Positions 30,482 to 30,516 of a stretch of 30,516 bases of DNA are shown here, one piece after another. The DNA is from a virus. Within the stretch, counting starts at the first letter, position 1. Every line of letters starts with the position of its first letter. Position numbers and translations under genes: made by a program. The notes beneath the pieces were generated by a model. That model was given only the letters and a program-made list of their open reading frames with translations, searched no databases and was not told where the DNA came from. The DNA lies in IMG/VR virus record IMGVR_UViG_3300037042_001180, positions 1 to 30,516 of that record, one strand, 5' to 3'.

Positions 30482-30516
30482 GATTAAAAACCTACTCAAT
30501 GCTGGACGCTATGCTT
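30478..30516 (+). CDS. Start of a further gene (runs off the window)
   Basis: ATG 30478 overlaps the previous stop (ATGA) and opens MRLKTYSMLDAML before the window ends. Only 13 codons are visible, so nothing can be said of its function. Confidence 0.5.
   Translation, partial: MRLKTYSMLDAML

Noticed and set aside
1-30516. tRNA genes, CRISPR arrays, insertion sequences, integrase or att sites
   Set aside because: Reading through both strands gave no cloverleaf with CCA-end context, no regular repeat-spacer pattern, no transposase or integrase motif. A scan with dedicated software could still find a degenerate case.

Overview
The window is the genome (or integrated copy) of a tailed, short-tailed (podovirus-type) phage whose virion genes follow the P22 plan. 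From the terminase at about 17 kb down to position 1, the minus strand carries in order: terminase small and large subunits, portal, scaffold, coat, gp4-like and gp10-like tail proteins, a tail fibre/needle-like protein with a TNF/C1q-like end, gp7-, gp20- and gp16-like ejection proteins, a tailspike head-binding adaptor and a truncated tail fibre. Order and protein lengths match P22 closely, so a Gram-negative host is likely. A betaproteobacterial host is only a guess from general protein style. No integrase, lysis cassette, tRNA or CRISPR array is visible, so lifestyle cannot be decided.

Layout. Bases 1-23060 are all minus strand: a small HTH regulator, then a Toprim primase-helicase, then a leader region at 20.9-21.06 kb with a good promoter, two inverted repeats and a G-run tract. 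Next come small early-type genes, a cassette of ParB-like protein, phosphatase-nucleotidyltransferase fusion and putative TET-associated-type glycosyltransferase, and finally the packaging and virion operon. A free-standing GIY-YIG homing endonuclease sits behind the coat gene, with its ribosome binding site folded into a hairpin. Bases 23175-30516 are all plus strand: a recombination module (Sak4-like ATPase, companion protein, DUF669 SSB-like protein, Cas4/RecB-type exonuclease, SF2 helicase, VRR-NUC nuclease) and a tightly overlapping train of small genes that runs off the right edge. The two arms diverge from 23061-23174, which holds a perfect 6-bp dyad (probable operator) and a leader hairpin.

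The most interesting part is 17.1-19.65 kb. There an activated-sugar or polyol pathway enzyme (phosphatase plus nucleotidyltransferase in one chain) overlaps a glycosyltransferase of the type known from phage DNA base modification, and a ParB-domain protein lies in the same overlapping gene string just upstream of terminase. In the segment sampled it is clearly more AT-rich than the virion genes. No hydroxymethylase or TET/JBP oxygenase is seen in the window, so the acceptor is unknown.

There is no gene-free stretch over 300 bases. The longest are 20889-21082 and 23061-23174, both described as regulatory regions.
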